NCBI GenBank assembly: GCA_937910905.1
Contig: CALEPV010000077.1
Coordinates: 1-13,921 of the forward strand
DNA length: 13,921 nucleotides
From: an uncultured Prevotellaceae bacterium
Lineage (GTDB): Bacteria > Bacteroidota > Bacteroidia > Bacteroidales > Bacteroidaceae
Direction: 5' to 3'
Below the pieces are notes generated by a model. That model was not told the origin of the DNA and did not search any database. It saw only the letters and a list, made by a program, of their open reading frames with translations. The position numbers and the translations under genes are program-made. Below are positions 1-6,496 of this stretch, piece by piece; positions within the stretch are counted from its first letter, which is position 1; every line of letters starts with the position of its first letter.

Positions 1-180
1 TAGTGGTACCCGGGTGGCGACAGGACACTTGAGTGACCCAACGCGGAAAACAGGAGCACGTGGCAAAAGTAGAGATAATAGATGAGACTCCAAACAAAAG
101 TGCAATTATTTCACTGAGATGGAGTGAGAATAGCATTGCTATGAAGTCGAAGATACACTTATTCCTACAGCGTGGAGTAC
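1..180 (+). other. Non-coding left edge, possible group IIC intron domain I remnant
   Basis: No gene is supported in positions 1-365. The first 130 bases resemble, from memory, domain I of group IIC introns such as that of Oceanobacillus iheyensis. There is a GTGGCGACAGG element (15-25) inside a short GGGT/ACCC-closed stem, a CAGGAGCACG element (51-60), and GATGAG followed by AACAAAAGTGC (84-105). No domain V hairpin or reverse transcriptase frame follows, so at best this is a truncated copy. The similarity is inferred by eye and weak; the segment could be unrelated structured or plain intergenic DNA. The short forward reading frame at 33-242 mostly translates the repeat array and is not called. 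Confidence 0.25.
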
Positions 181-184
181 AGAA

Positions 185-338
185 CATCGCGATGATGAAT
201 GCTCTGCATCGCGATGATGAATGCTCTGCATCGCGACGTTGAGGCTTCTGCATCGCGATGATGAATGCTCTGCATCACAACGTTGAGGCTTCTACGTCGC
301 GATGATGAATGGTCGACATCGCGATGTAGAAGCCTCGG
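185..338. repeat. 22-bp tandem repeat array, 7 units
   Basis: Seven head-to-tail units of exactly 22 bp start at 185, 207, 229, 251, 273, 295 and 317. Type A units begin with the palindrome CATCGCGATG and end with ATGAATGCTCTG (units 1, 2 and 4; unit 6 is a variant). Type B units carry CGTTGAGGCTTCT in the second half (units 3 and 5). Unit 7 ends with the reverse complement of the type B tail, so the last three units fold into a hairpin. There are no unique spacers, so this is not a CRISPR array. It lies just past the stop codon of the GH105 gene. Confidence 0.9.
285..336 (-). terminator. Strong hairpin after the GH105 gene, possible transcript end
   Basis: Arms 285-304 and 317-336 are 20 bp each with a single mismatch, which is a G-U wobble in one RNA orientation, around a 12-nt loop. 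The hairpin starts about 29 nt after the GH105 stop codon in the direction of transcription. No U-tract follows, so it is not a textbook intrinsic terminator. It may stabilise or define the mRNA 3' end, or may simply be part of the repeat array. Confidence 0.35.
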
Positions 339-365
339 TAGTGTTGTCTGTAGTAAGATGGCGTG

Positions 366-3002
366 CTATTCCACCTGCAAGCCTTGCTGTATGATGGCTG
401 CTTCGTGGCGGATGACGTCTTGCCAGATGGCCATGGTGGGCACATCGTAGTGGCTCCAGGCTGAGCCAGCGTAGTAGACGAAAGGCTGGCCTGGGCGGTA
501 GGTGGTGGTCAGCAGTGCGTGGCCCACGGCACCTGCCTTCTTCTCGGGCAGGGCGCGGTACTCGGCCTTGAGCTTGGCTCCCTGGGGGATGAAGGCGGCG
601 ATGAAGTGCTGTCCGTTCATGCTTTCGGGGTGGTCGAGTGTCTCGGCATAGGCGATGTAGCTTTCTTTCTTGTTGAGGATGTAGGCCGTCGGGTCGGACT
701 CGTGTACGGTGAGGCCTGTGCAGACGGGGGTCTCGCGTGTAAGCCCTTCATAGGTGACCTCAACGCGTGCGAAGTGCGAACCGCAGTCCTGGGTGATGAG
801 GCGGTGCTCACGGATGCTGTCGGCGGACATACCGCCGACCACGGAATCGAAGGAAGAGGAGGCAGCGGGGTCTTGGGCAGTGAGGGCTTGGGATGAGGAG
901 GCAGCAGGGCCTTGGGAAGATGAGGAGGCAGCGGAGCCTTGGGAAGATGAGGAGGCAGCGGAGTCTTGGGAAGATGAGGAGGCAGCGGAGCCGAGGTCAC
1001 TGAGCGGGCGGGCGGGGAGGGTCATCTCCACGGTGAAGCGGAGCGGGCCGTTGTCGATGATGCGGGCGGTCTGGTAGTATAGGGGATAGAGAAGCTCCTC
1101 GCCGCTGGGTGAGGATGGGAGGGGCCCCAGTGCTGCAGCGCCAGCTCCGAGCGTAGGGCCTACGGTGTAGGCATCCATGCCGAGGCCGTGGTTGCGGTGG
1201 TAGGTGTAGCTGCGATGCTCCTCATTCCAGCCGTTGCTTCGGCCTGCCTTGTTCATGCGCTCGTGCACGCCGTAGCTGGTCAGCTCGTTGTGGTACAGCT
1301 GGTCCTGAATGGGGTAGGGCACATTCTTCACGAAGGTATCGAAGCCGTAGGCGGGGTTATGCATGTGGTTGTGTGCATCTGGGCCGTACAGACGCCATGC
1401 GGAGCGGTCGTTCTCCCACACGAGGTCGTCCCAGCGGTTGGGGTAGATGCGTCCGTTGGCCGTCAGCACGTAGTCGGCGGGCTGTCCCTTATAGAGGAAG
1501 AGCTTGATGGCAGCCGATGGGCGTACTGTGGCAAGGACGAGCACGCTGCCATCGGATGTAATTTGATAGGGAATCTCATTGCGGTCGGCATCGAGCAGGA
1601 AAAACTCTCGTGCCACGGCTATGCCTTCGGCACGCAGGACATCCATTGTGGTCAGCTCCACTACCTGGCTGATGAGCTCGCTGGTGGGGTTGGAGATGGT
1701 GAACTGCTTGGCAGGTGATGTCGTGTTGCCGGCTCTGCCAGCGGTGAGCAGTGTGCCTGCCGATGCCGCAGTGGCAAAGCCGCCGCCGACGGTTACGGTC
1801 GGGGTGTTGGGGGTGTGGTGATAGATGCTGTTTGTCACGCGGTCGGCATCAGGCTGAACGCTGCCGTCAAGGTAACGCACCATCTCGCACGCTGCCAGCA
1901 GCCATGCACCTGTACCGAAGGGTGCCTGTGAGTGGGCATCGACGGTCTTGGTTGGGTCGGGCTTCTCGCCGATGGGCTGTACGAAGCCGATGCTGCCGTC
2001 GGGCTGAAGGGCAGTCTCGGTCAGGTAGTGCCAGGCGCGGTCTATCACGGGCTTGTATGTGACAGCATCGAGGTAGCCGTGGTTCACGCCCCACAGCAGA
2101 CCGTAGCAGAAGAAGGCTGTGCCGCTGGTCTCAGGTCCGGGGGCATCGTCCTCGCAGAGCATGGAGCGGCTCCAGTAGCCGTCGGGACGCTGCACGCGAG
2201 CCACGCCCTCGGCCAGCTCGCGGAAGCGTTGCACAAATATGTCGCGACCGGCGTAGTCCTGCGGCATGTCGGCCAGCACCTTAGCCAGTCCTGCCAGCAC
2301 CCAGCCGTCGCCCCGAGCCCAGAAGCTCTTGCCGTCGTTGCAGGCTGTCTGCACCTTGGGGTAGATGTACTTGGCATCGCGGTAGTAAAGCTGTTCATCG
2401 GGGTCGTACATCAGACTGTCGCTCCAGAGGAAGTTCTGGTGCAGCTTGTCGAGGTAGCGTATGTCGCCGGTCAGACGGTACATCTTGGTCATCACGGGCA
2501 TGACCATGTAGAGTGCATCGGCCCACCACCAGAAGTGAGTGTCGGCCATGTCGCACTCGTGGCTCATCACGTCGATGGCACGCTGCACCTTGTACTGTGC
2601 AGGCACGAGATTGTACATGTCGATGTACGTCTGGAAGCATATCTGCCAGTCGCCGAAGAGCACGAAGTCCTGGCCCTCGCCGTAGGTCTTGTACTTCCAG
2701 TTGGGACGGTCGTTGCTCTTGGCGCCCATCCACTCGTTGTGGCGGCACCACTTGTCGCTGTAGGCATACCAGTCGGCACGACCTGTGAGGCGGTAAGCCT
2801 CCATGTTGCCAGTGTGGTAGGCTGCATGGTCCCAGAACGCCCGGACGTAGGGCGTGTTGTTGGCCTGCCAGTAGTTGTTGACTTTGATGATGAGGTCAAG
2901 GACATGCTGGGACTGCTCTGTGTTGGCTTCAGCCCGGGTGCCCCCAAGAGGGAGGAGGGCAGAGAGGCAGAGGGCGGTTAGGATAGTTCTTAGGTAGTTC
3001 AT
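366..3002 (-). CDS. Secreted GH105 unsaturated rhamnogalacturonyl hydrolase-like protein fused to DUF4861
   Basis: The 878-residue protein has a Sec signal peptide (about residues 1-24, LSALLPLGGTRA). Residues about 30-380 form the (alpha/alpha)6 barrel of GH88/GH105 enzymes, with WWWADALYM (158-166; Asp162 is the likely catalytic acid by analogy to YteR), WARGDGW (228-234) and ETSGTAFFCYGLLWG (291-305). The family hydrolyses unsaturated uronyl sugars left by polysaccharide lyases, typically delta-4,5-GalA-rhamnose from rhamnogalacturonan I. Residues about 433-865 match DUF4861 (YGPDAHNHMHNPAYGFDTF at 539-557), whose role is unknown to me. That domain is interrupted at about 671-718 by 9-residue SAASSSSQG-type repeats and then GGMSAD, both encoded by DNA repeats. 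It is the last gene of the unidirectional cluster, 106 nt after nrnA. The family call is firm; the exact substrate is inferred. Confidence 0.9.
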   Translation of the reverse strand: MNYLRTILTALCLSALLPLGGTRAEANTEQSQHVLDLIIKVNNYWQANNTPYVRAFWDHAAYHTGNMEAYRLTGRADWYAYSDKWCRHNEWMGAKSNDRPNWKYKTYGEGQDFVLFGDWQICFQTYIDMYNLVPAQYKVQRAIDVMSHECDMADTHFWWWADALYMVMPVMTKMYRLTGDIRYLDKLHQNFLWSDSLMYDPDEQLYYRDAKYIYPKVQTACNDGKSFWARGDGWVLAGLAKVLADMPQDYAGRDIFVQRFRELAEGVARVQRPDGYWSRSMLCEDDAPGPETSGTAFFCYGLLWGVNHGYLDAVTYKPVIDRAWHYLTETALQPDGSIGFVQPIGEKPDPTKTVDAHSQAPFGTGAWLLAACEMVRYLDGSVQPDADRVTNSIYHHTPNTPTVTVGGGFATAASAGTLLTAGRAGNTTSPAKQFTISNPTSELISQVVELTTMDVLRAEGIAVAREFFLLDADRNEIPYQITSDGSVLVLATVRPSAAIKLFLYKGQPADYVLTANGRIYPNRWDDLVWENDRSAWRLYGPDAHNHMHNPAYGFDTFVKNVPYPIQDQLYHNELTSYGVHERMNKAGRSNGWNEEHRSYTYHRNHGLGMDAYTVGPTLGAGAAALGPLPSSPSGEELLYPLYYQTARIIDNGPLRFTVEMTLPARPLSDLGSAASSSSQDSAASSSSQGSAASSSSQGPAASSSQALTAQDPAASSSFDSVVGGMSADSIREHRLITQDCGSHFARVEVTYEGLTRETPVCTGLTVHESDPTAYILNKKESYIAYAETLDHPESMNGQHFIAAFIPQGAKLKAEYRALPEKKAGAVGHALLTTTYRPGQPFVYYAGSAWSHYDVPTMAIWQDVIRHEAAIIQQGLQVE
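819..839. repeat. GGCGG-CCGCC palindrome, copy 1 (inside the GH105 gene)
   Basis: The stem is GTCGGCGG / CCGCCGAC (8 bp) with 5-nt loop ACATA. It encodes VGGMSAD in the DUF4861 part. It shares stem core, loop length and reading frame with copies at 3054, 3114 and 5070, and is the most divergent of the four. Confidence 0.6.
853..990. repeat. 27-bp coding tandem repeat (SAASSSSQG) in the DUF4861 region
   Basis: Units at 889-915, 916-942, 943-969 and a partial 970-990 repeat the core GATGAGGAGGCAGCGG followed by (A/G)GYCTTGG. A degenerate unit occupies 853-876. The unit length is a multiple of three, so the frame is kept and the protein gains 9-residue Ser/Ala/Gln repeats (about residues 671-718). 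The run sits between segments that both look like DUF4861, so it is an expansion within a domain rather than an inter-domain linker. Confidence 0.85.
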
Positions 3003-3053
3003 AAGGCTATGTGATTATTGATGATATGGCGGGGAATAGGGGGGAGGGTTAAT

Positions 3054-3070
3054 CGGTGGACGAACCGCCG
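3054..3070. repeat. GGCGG-CCGCC palindrome, copy 2 (intergenic)
   Basis: CGGTGG / CCGCCG arms flank loop ACGAA. One base pair is imperfect relative to copy 3. It lies in the 106-nt gap between nrnA and the GH105 gene, within the duplicated segment. Confidence 0.7.
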
Positions 3071-3108
3071 ATAGCGGGACCGGAGGCATTGGGGGAGGCT
3101 GGGGAGGG

Positions 3109-4209
3109 TTAATCGGCGGACGAACCGCCGATAGCGGGACCGGAGGTGGTGGAGGAGGGGGAGAGGGGGCTCTCTTTCAGCATTGGCATGTACTTAGTCA
3201 GAGCCCGCTGCACCTGCTTGCGGGCATCGTCCATAGTGCCTACGACTTCGCCGCCGGCGGCATTCTTGTGGCCTCCGCCATTGAAGAAACGGGCTGCCAT
3301 CTCGTTGCAGGGGAAGTCATCGACGGAGCGGAGGGACACGCGGATGACGGGGCGCTCGCTGTCCTCACGCAGGAAGATGGACAGCTTCATGCCTCGCATC
3401 TGCAGTGGCAAATTGACCAGCCCCTCGGTCTCGCCTGCCTTTATGTTGAAGCGGCGGCGCTCGGCCTCGGTGAAGGTCATCAGCGAGCAGTGTATCTTCT
3501 TCATCACCTCCAGCTTGGCGTAGAGCATATAGCCCATGAGCCGCAGGCGTTCTATCGAGTAGGTGAAGAACACATTGCGATATATCTTGTCCTTGTCGAT
3601 GCCCTTGGTGAGCAGCAGGCTGATAAGCTCGTAGATGTCAGGATTGTTGCTGGCGTAGGTGAATGCGCCCGTGTCGGTCATCATGCCGGTGTACAGACTC
3701 ACGGCTTCGTCGTGGGTCATAGGCTCAATGCCTTCGTCAGCAAGCATCAGCTGCATCAGCAGCTCGCACGTAGACGATAGCTCCGGGCGGGAGATGATGA
3801 GCTGCGCGGCTGTGGTGTCGGGGTTCAGATGATGGTCTATCATTATGCGGGGAGCGGTGGTTGTAGCCACCAGTTCGCCCAGTGTCCACATGCGGTTGAG
3901 CTCGCCGTGGTCGCACATTATCAGGAGGTCGGCTGCCTCGACAGCGGGCTTCACGTCCGCCTCGTGGCCGTCGTAGACCAGTATCTCTTTGGCCAGCGGC
4001 ATCCAGTGCAGGAAGTCGGGGAAGTAGTTGGGCACAACGATGGTGGCGCGTTTACCGCAGCGGCGCAGCCACGAGCAGAGCGCTGTGGCCGAGCCAATGG
4101 CATCGCCATCGGGACCACGGTGAGCGGTGATGACGATGTTGGTGGCGCGGCCTATCATCTCGTGCCATAGGGATAGCTGTTCAGGGAGTATGGGGCTCGT
4201 AGGGCTCAT
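3109..4209 (-). CDS. nrnA: DHH/DHHA1 phosphoesterase, bifunctional oligoribonuclease/pAp phosphatase type
   Basis: The 366-residue cytoplasmic protein has DHH-domain motifs HRGPDGDAIGS (30-40; metal ligands Asp34, Asp36), CDHGELN (99-105; Asp100) and IDHH (124-127), then DTGAFTYAS and a DHHA1 domain with GGGHKNAAGG (311-320). NrnA-type enzymes degrade 2-5-mer nanoRNAs and dephosphorylate 3'-phosphoadenosine 5'-phosphate using Mn2+. The frame is open to 4332, but that start would overlap the preceding peptidase gene by 95 nt with an unrelated N-terminus. The ATG at 4209 lies 28 nt after the peptidase stop and places the first motif about 30 residues in, as usual. The tail after about residue 345 (SPLSPSSTTSGPAIGGSSAD) is low-complexity and repeat-encoded. 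It is a housekeeping gene set between secreted proteins, probably cotranscribed. Confidence 0.93.
   Translation of the reverse strand: MSPTSPILPEQLSLWHEMIGRATNIVITAHRGPDGDAIGSATALCSWLRRCGKRATIVVPNYFPDFLHWMPLAKEILVYDGHEADVKPAVEAADLLIMCDHGELNRMWTLGELVATTTAPRIMIDHHLNPDTTAAQLIISRPELSSTCELLMQLMLADEGIEPMTHDEAVSLYTGMMTDTGAFTYASNNPDIYELISLLLTKGIDKDKIYRNVFFTYSIERLRLMGYMLYAKLEVMKKIHCSLMTFTEAERRRFNIKAGETEGLVNLPLQMRGMKLSIFLREDSERPVIRVSLRSVDDFPCNEMAARFFNGGGHKNAAGGEVVGTMDDARKQVQRALTKYMPMLKESPLSPSSTTSGPAIGGSSAD
3114..3130. repeat. GGCGG-CCGCC palindrome, copy 3 (nrnA C-terminus)
   Basis: CGGCGG / CCGCCG perfect 6-bp arms flank the 5-nt loop ACGAA. It encodes IGGSSAD at the end of NrnA, directly before the stop codon. 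Confidence 0.75.
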
Positions 4210-4228
4210 AGGGCATAATGGGCTTGTA
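4193..4228. repeat. 9-bp imperfect tandem repeat across the nrnA start codon
   Basis: Four units read GGGCTCGTA, GGGCTCATA, GGGCATAAT and GGGCTTGTA on the plus strand. The nrnA start codon (CAT at 4207-4209) lies in the second unit. The array covers the start, much of the 28-nt gap after the peptidase gene, and the first codons of nrnA, where a ribosome binding site would be expected. No Shine-Dalgarno sequence is evident. Confidence 0.7.
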
Positions 4229-4237
4229 GGTCGGGGC

Positions 4238-6496
4238 CTACCACCTGGGTGGCTGCACACCCAGCAGGTTGCGTACAAAGAAGTCGTAGCGCTTGTGCTC
4301 GCCGAAGGTCTCGCCCATGGTGTGATGGGCACCGGGTATTACCACCAGCTCGAAGTCCTTGCCGGCGTTGATCAGTGCGTTGGCCACCTGCATGGTGCTG
4401 GCAGGGTCTACGTTGTCGTCCAGCTCGCCTACCACCAGCATCAGCGGCCGTGTGAGGCGGTATGCGTTGTCCACATTGGAGCAGGCGGAGTAGCTGCTAT
4501 CCACGGGGTAGCCCATCCACTGTTCGTTCCACCATATCTTGTCCATGCGGTTGTCGTGGCATCCGCAGGCGCTGTAGGCGCACTTGTAGAAATCGCCGTG
4601 GAACAGCACGGCAGCGGTGCTCTCCTGTCCGCCGGCAGAGCAGCCGTAGATGCCCACGCGGTTGATGTCCATGTAGGGATAGCGCTCTGCTGCGGCACGT
4701 ATCCATGCCTCGCGGTCGGGGAAGCCGGCATCCTTGAGGTTCTTGTAGCACACCTCCTCGAATGCTTTGCCGCGGTTGCTGGTTGTCATGGCATCGAGCT
4801 GTACCACGATGAAGCCCAGCTCGGCCAGTGGCGCGGTGTAGTAGTAGCAGGGGTTGAACGACTTCGGCGTGTAGCTGTCGCCGGGGCCGGAGTAGATGTA
4901 CTCGATGATGGGGTAGGAGCGTGACGGGTCGAAGTTGGACGGGCGCTGTATGATGCCGCACATAGGTGTCTTGCCGTCGCGACCGGATGCCACGAAGACC
5001 TCAGGTTTCTGCCAGCCTGCTGCTTCCAGAGCGGAGATGTCGGCACGGGCAAGGACTGTTGACAGTCTTCCGGCGGATGAACCGCCGGACACAGGACTAA
5101 GCTGCGTCACGGGAGCTTGCTCGACGGTGGAGTAGGTATCGATGAGCCAGGTGTAGTCGCTGTTGAACTTGGCGCTGTGGTTGGCTGGCTCTGGGGTGAG
5201 GTCTGTAAGGCCTGTGCCGTCGAGGTTCACGCGGTAGTAGTGTATGTTGTACGGGTCTTCGTCGGCATTGCGGCCGTTGCCTGTGAAGATGATGTAGTCA
5301 TGCTCCTCGTCGATGTGTACCACCTGTCGCACGCACCACTCTCCGCTGGTGAGCTGGATGCCGCGCTCCTGTCCAGCTCCGCACCATGTGGTGTATGGCG
5401 TGAACTTGATGGGCTTTCCGCTCTTGGATGCCTTGGCCTTACTGCCGAGCGTGGCTGGCGCGGGCACGTCTATGAGATAGAGATGGGGGTAGCCATCGCG
5501 CTCGCTGAGCCACAGAATGCAGCTGTCGCCTCGCAGGTTGCGGCGGTAGTTGTTTGAGTAGCGCACGTAGGTGTTGAAGGCTTCCTCCACAAGTGTACGC
5601 ATCTCGCCGTTCTCTGCACTCATCTCATAGATGCGGTACAGCTTGTGGCCGCGCTGGTTGTACTCAAAGCGTATGCCGCGGCTGTCCTCGCGCCACTCGG
5701 GGCCTGCCAGCGAGTACTGATTGGCAATCAGTGACTCGTCGGCCTTCATCACGCGTCCTGTGGCAACCTCTACGATGTAGGGCACCTTCTGCATCAGCTC
5801 ATCGCCTGGCTTGGCGTACTCCTGCTTGTGCAGTATGGGCTGTTGCTGGTCGCTGGGCGAGCTCTCCACGTAGTAGACGTAGCGCTTGTCCACCGGTCGC
5901 AGCTTGCAGGCTGCGACATATCGTCCATCGGGGCTCCAGTAGATGTAGCTGCTGAAGTAGTTGGACAGCGTGCCGTCGGTGGTCAGTGCACGTGCCTCGG
6001 AGCCGTCGGGCTTGGCTACCCACAGATTGTCGTTACGCACGAAGGCTACCAGCGTAGAGTCGGGGGAGAGGATGGGGCCTGCCTCGCGCTCATCGGAGAC
6101 CTCCATCCAGTGGCGCTGGGTGCGACGCTGGGTGGGGTTGGCGATGAATGTGACGGGCGACGCGGATGTCGAGCCTCCGCGAACAGGGCCGCGATGATGG
6201 CTGGGGCCGTTTGGATGATTTGGGGTTACAGGGTGCTGGGTAGTGCTGTCGGCAAGGCTTACTGTACCGTCGGCGTTGATCTGGCCGAAGTGCCATGCGC
6301 CCTCGCTGCCGTCGCCCTCTGTCAGGCGATATTGGAAACGCTCGTTGTCAATCCAACGGACGTCCTGCGCGTAGTTCTTGACCTTTGACCAAGTGTAGTT
6401 CTGCCGTGCGGCGTATGCACGGGCGTAGTCCTCGGCTGTGCCCTGAGCGCTCAAGGACAGTGGGAGGAACAGCATTAGGAGGAGTGTATGTCTCAT
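4238..6496 (-). CDS. Secreted S9 family serine peptidase with DPP IV-type propeller
   Basis: The 752-residue protein has a signal peptide MRHTLLLMLFLPLSLSAQG. An N-terminal beta-propeller of DPP IV type follows (ILSPDSTLVAFVRNDNLWV, WSPDGRYVAA, LSERDGYPHLYLIDV). The C-terminal alpha/beta-hydrolase has nucleophile motif YGCSAGG (Ser about 620), Asp about 693 in GELDDNVDP, and His about 724 in PGAHHTMG. It probably cleaves peptides in the periplasm, perhaps near proline. I do not see the double-Glu motif of true dipeptidyl peptidases, so exopeptidase specificity is not claimed. The frame is open to 6751, but the start at 6496 gives the signal peptide and an ATGA overlap with the upstream gene, implying translational coupling. 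A His/Pro/Ser-rich insert lies near residues 88-115, and a repeat-encoded SGGSSAG near 470. Confidence 0.92.
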   Translation of the reverse strand: MRHTLLLMLFLPLSLSAQGTAEDYARAYAARQNYTWSKVKNYAQDVRWIDNERFQYRLTEGDGSEGAWHFGQINADGTVSLADSTTQHPVTPNHPNGPSHHRGPVRGGSTSASPVTFIANPTQRRTQRHWMEVSDEREAGPILSPDSTLVAFVRNDNLWVAKPDGSEARALTTDGTLSNYFSSYIYWSPDGRYVAACKLRPVDKRYVYYVESSPSDQQQPILHKQEYAKPGDELMQKVPYIVEVATGRVMKADESLIANQYSLAGPEWREDSRGIRFEYNQRGHKLYRIYEMSAENGEMRTLVEEAFNTYVRYSNNYRRNLRGDSCILWLSERDGYPHLYLIDVPAPATLGSKAKASKSGKPIKFTPYTTWCGAGQERGIQLTSGEWCVRQVVHIDEEHDYIIFTGNGRNADEDPYNIHYYRVNLDGTGLTDLTPEPANHSAKFNSDYTWLIDTYSTVEQAPVTQLSPVSGGSSAGRLSTVLARADISALEAAGWQKPEVFVASGRDGKTPMCGIIQRPSNFDPSRSYPIIEYIYSGPGDSYTPKSFNPCYYYTAPLAELGFIVVQLDAMTTSNRGKAFEEVCYKNLKDAGFPDREAWIRAAAERYPYMDINRVGIYGCSAGGQESTAAVLFHGDFYKCAYSACGCHDNRMDKIWWNEQWMGYPVDSSYSACSNVDNAYRLTRPLMLVVGELDDNVDPASTMQVANALINAGKDFELVVIPGAHHTMGETFGEHKRYDFFVRNLLGVQPPRW
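5070..5088. repeat. GGCGG-CCGCC palindrome, copy 4 (inside the S9 peptidase gene)
   Basis: CCGGCGG / CCGCCGG perfect 7-bp arms flank loop ATGAA. It encodes SGGSSAG in the stretch just before the catalytic domain, a position likely to tolerate insertions. Confidence 0.75.

Larger units (their letters stand above)
3041..3146. repeat. 60-bp-period duplication covering the nrnA 3' end
   Basis: A 46-bp segment at 3041-3086 recurs at 3101-3146 with one mismatch (T3057 versus C3117), exactly 60 bp apart. The 3101-3146 copy encodes the last residues of NrnA (SGPAIGGSSAD) and its TAA stop at 3109. The other copy lies downstream in the transcript and repeats this tail in the same frame, ending in TAA at 3049-3051, but is untranslated. 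Each copy contains the GGCGG/CCGCC palindrome. Confidence 0.9.

Noticed and set aside
33..242. Small forward reading frame ending in repeated DDECSASR peptides
   Set aside because: It is largely a translation of the 22-bp array, with no start context or homology.
185..338. Possible CRISPR array
   Set aside because: Units are contiguous with no unique spacers, and no cas genes are present.
1090..1140. Possible third copy of the 45-bp REP-like element in the GH105 gene (PLPSSPSGEE)
   Set aside because: It shares only a short CCTCACCC-like stretch and lacks the CCCCCTCTCC hairpin.
1932..2981. 349-residue plus-strand reading frame opposite the GH105 gene
   Set aside because: Composition is Val/Ala/His-rich antisense shadow sequence, and the opposite strand has clear GH105 motifs.
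4210..4332. N-terminal extension of nrnA to an ATG at 4332
   Set aside because: It would overlap the peptidase gene's coding end; the encoded residues look out of frame and do not resemble NrnA N-termini.
4127..4924. 265-residue plus-strand reading frame opposite the peptidase gene
   Set aside because: It is the antisense shadow of the catalytic domain with biased composition and no promoter.
4238..6496. Annotation of the S9 peptidase as true dipeptidyl peptidase IV
   Set aside because: The N-terminal double-Glu substrate motif could not be found, so only the S9 family call is supported.
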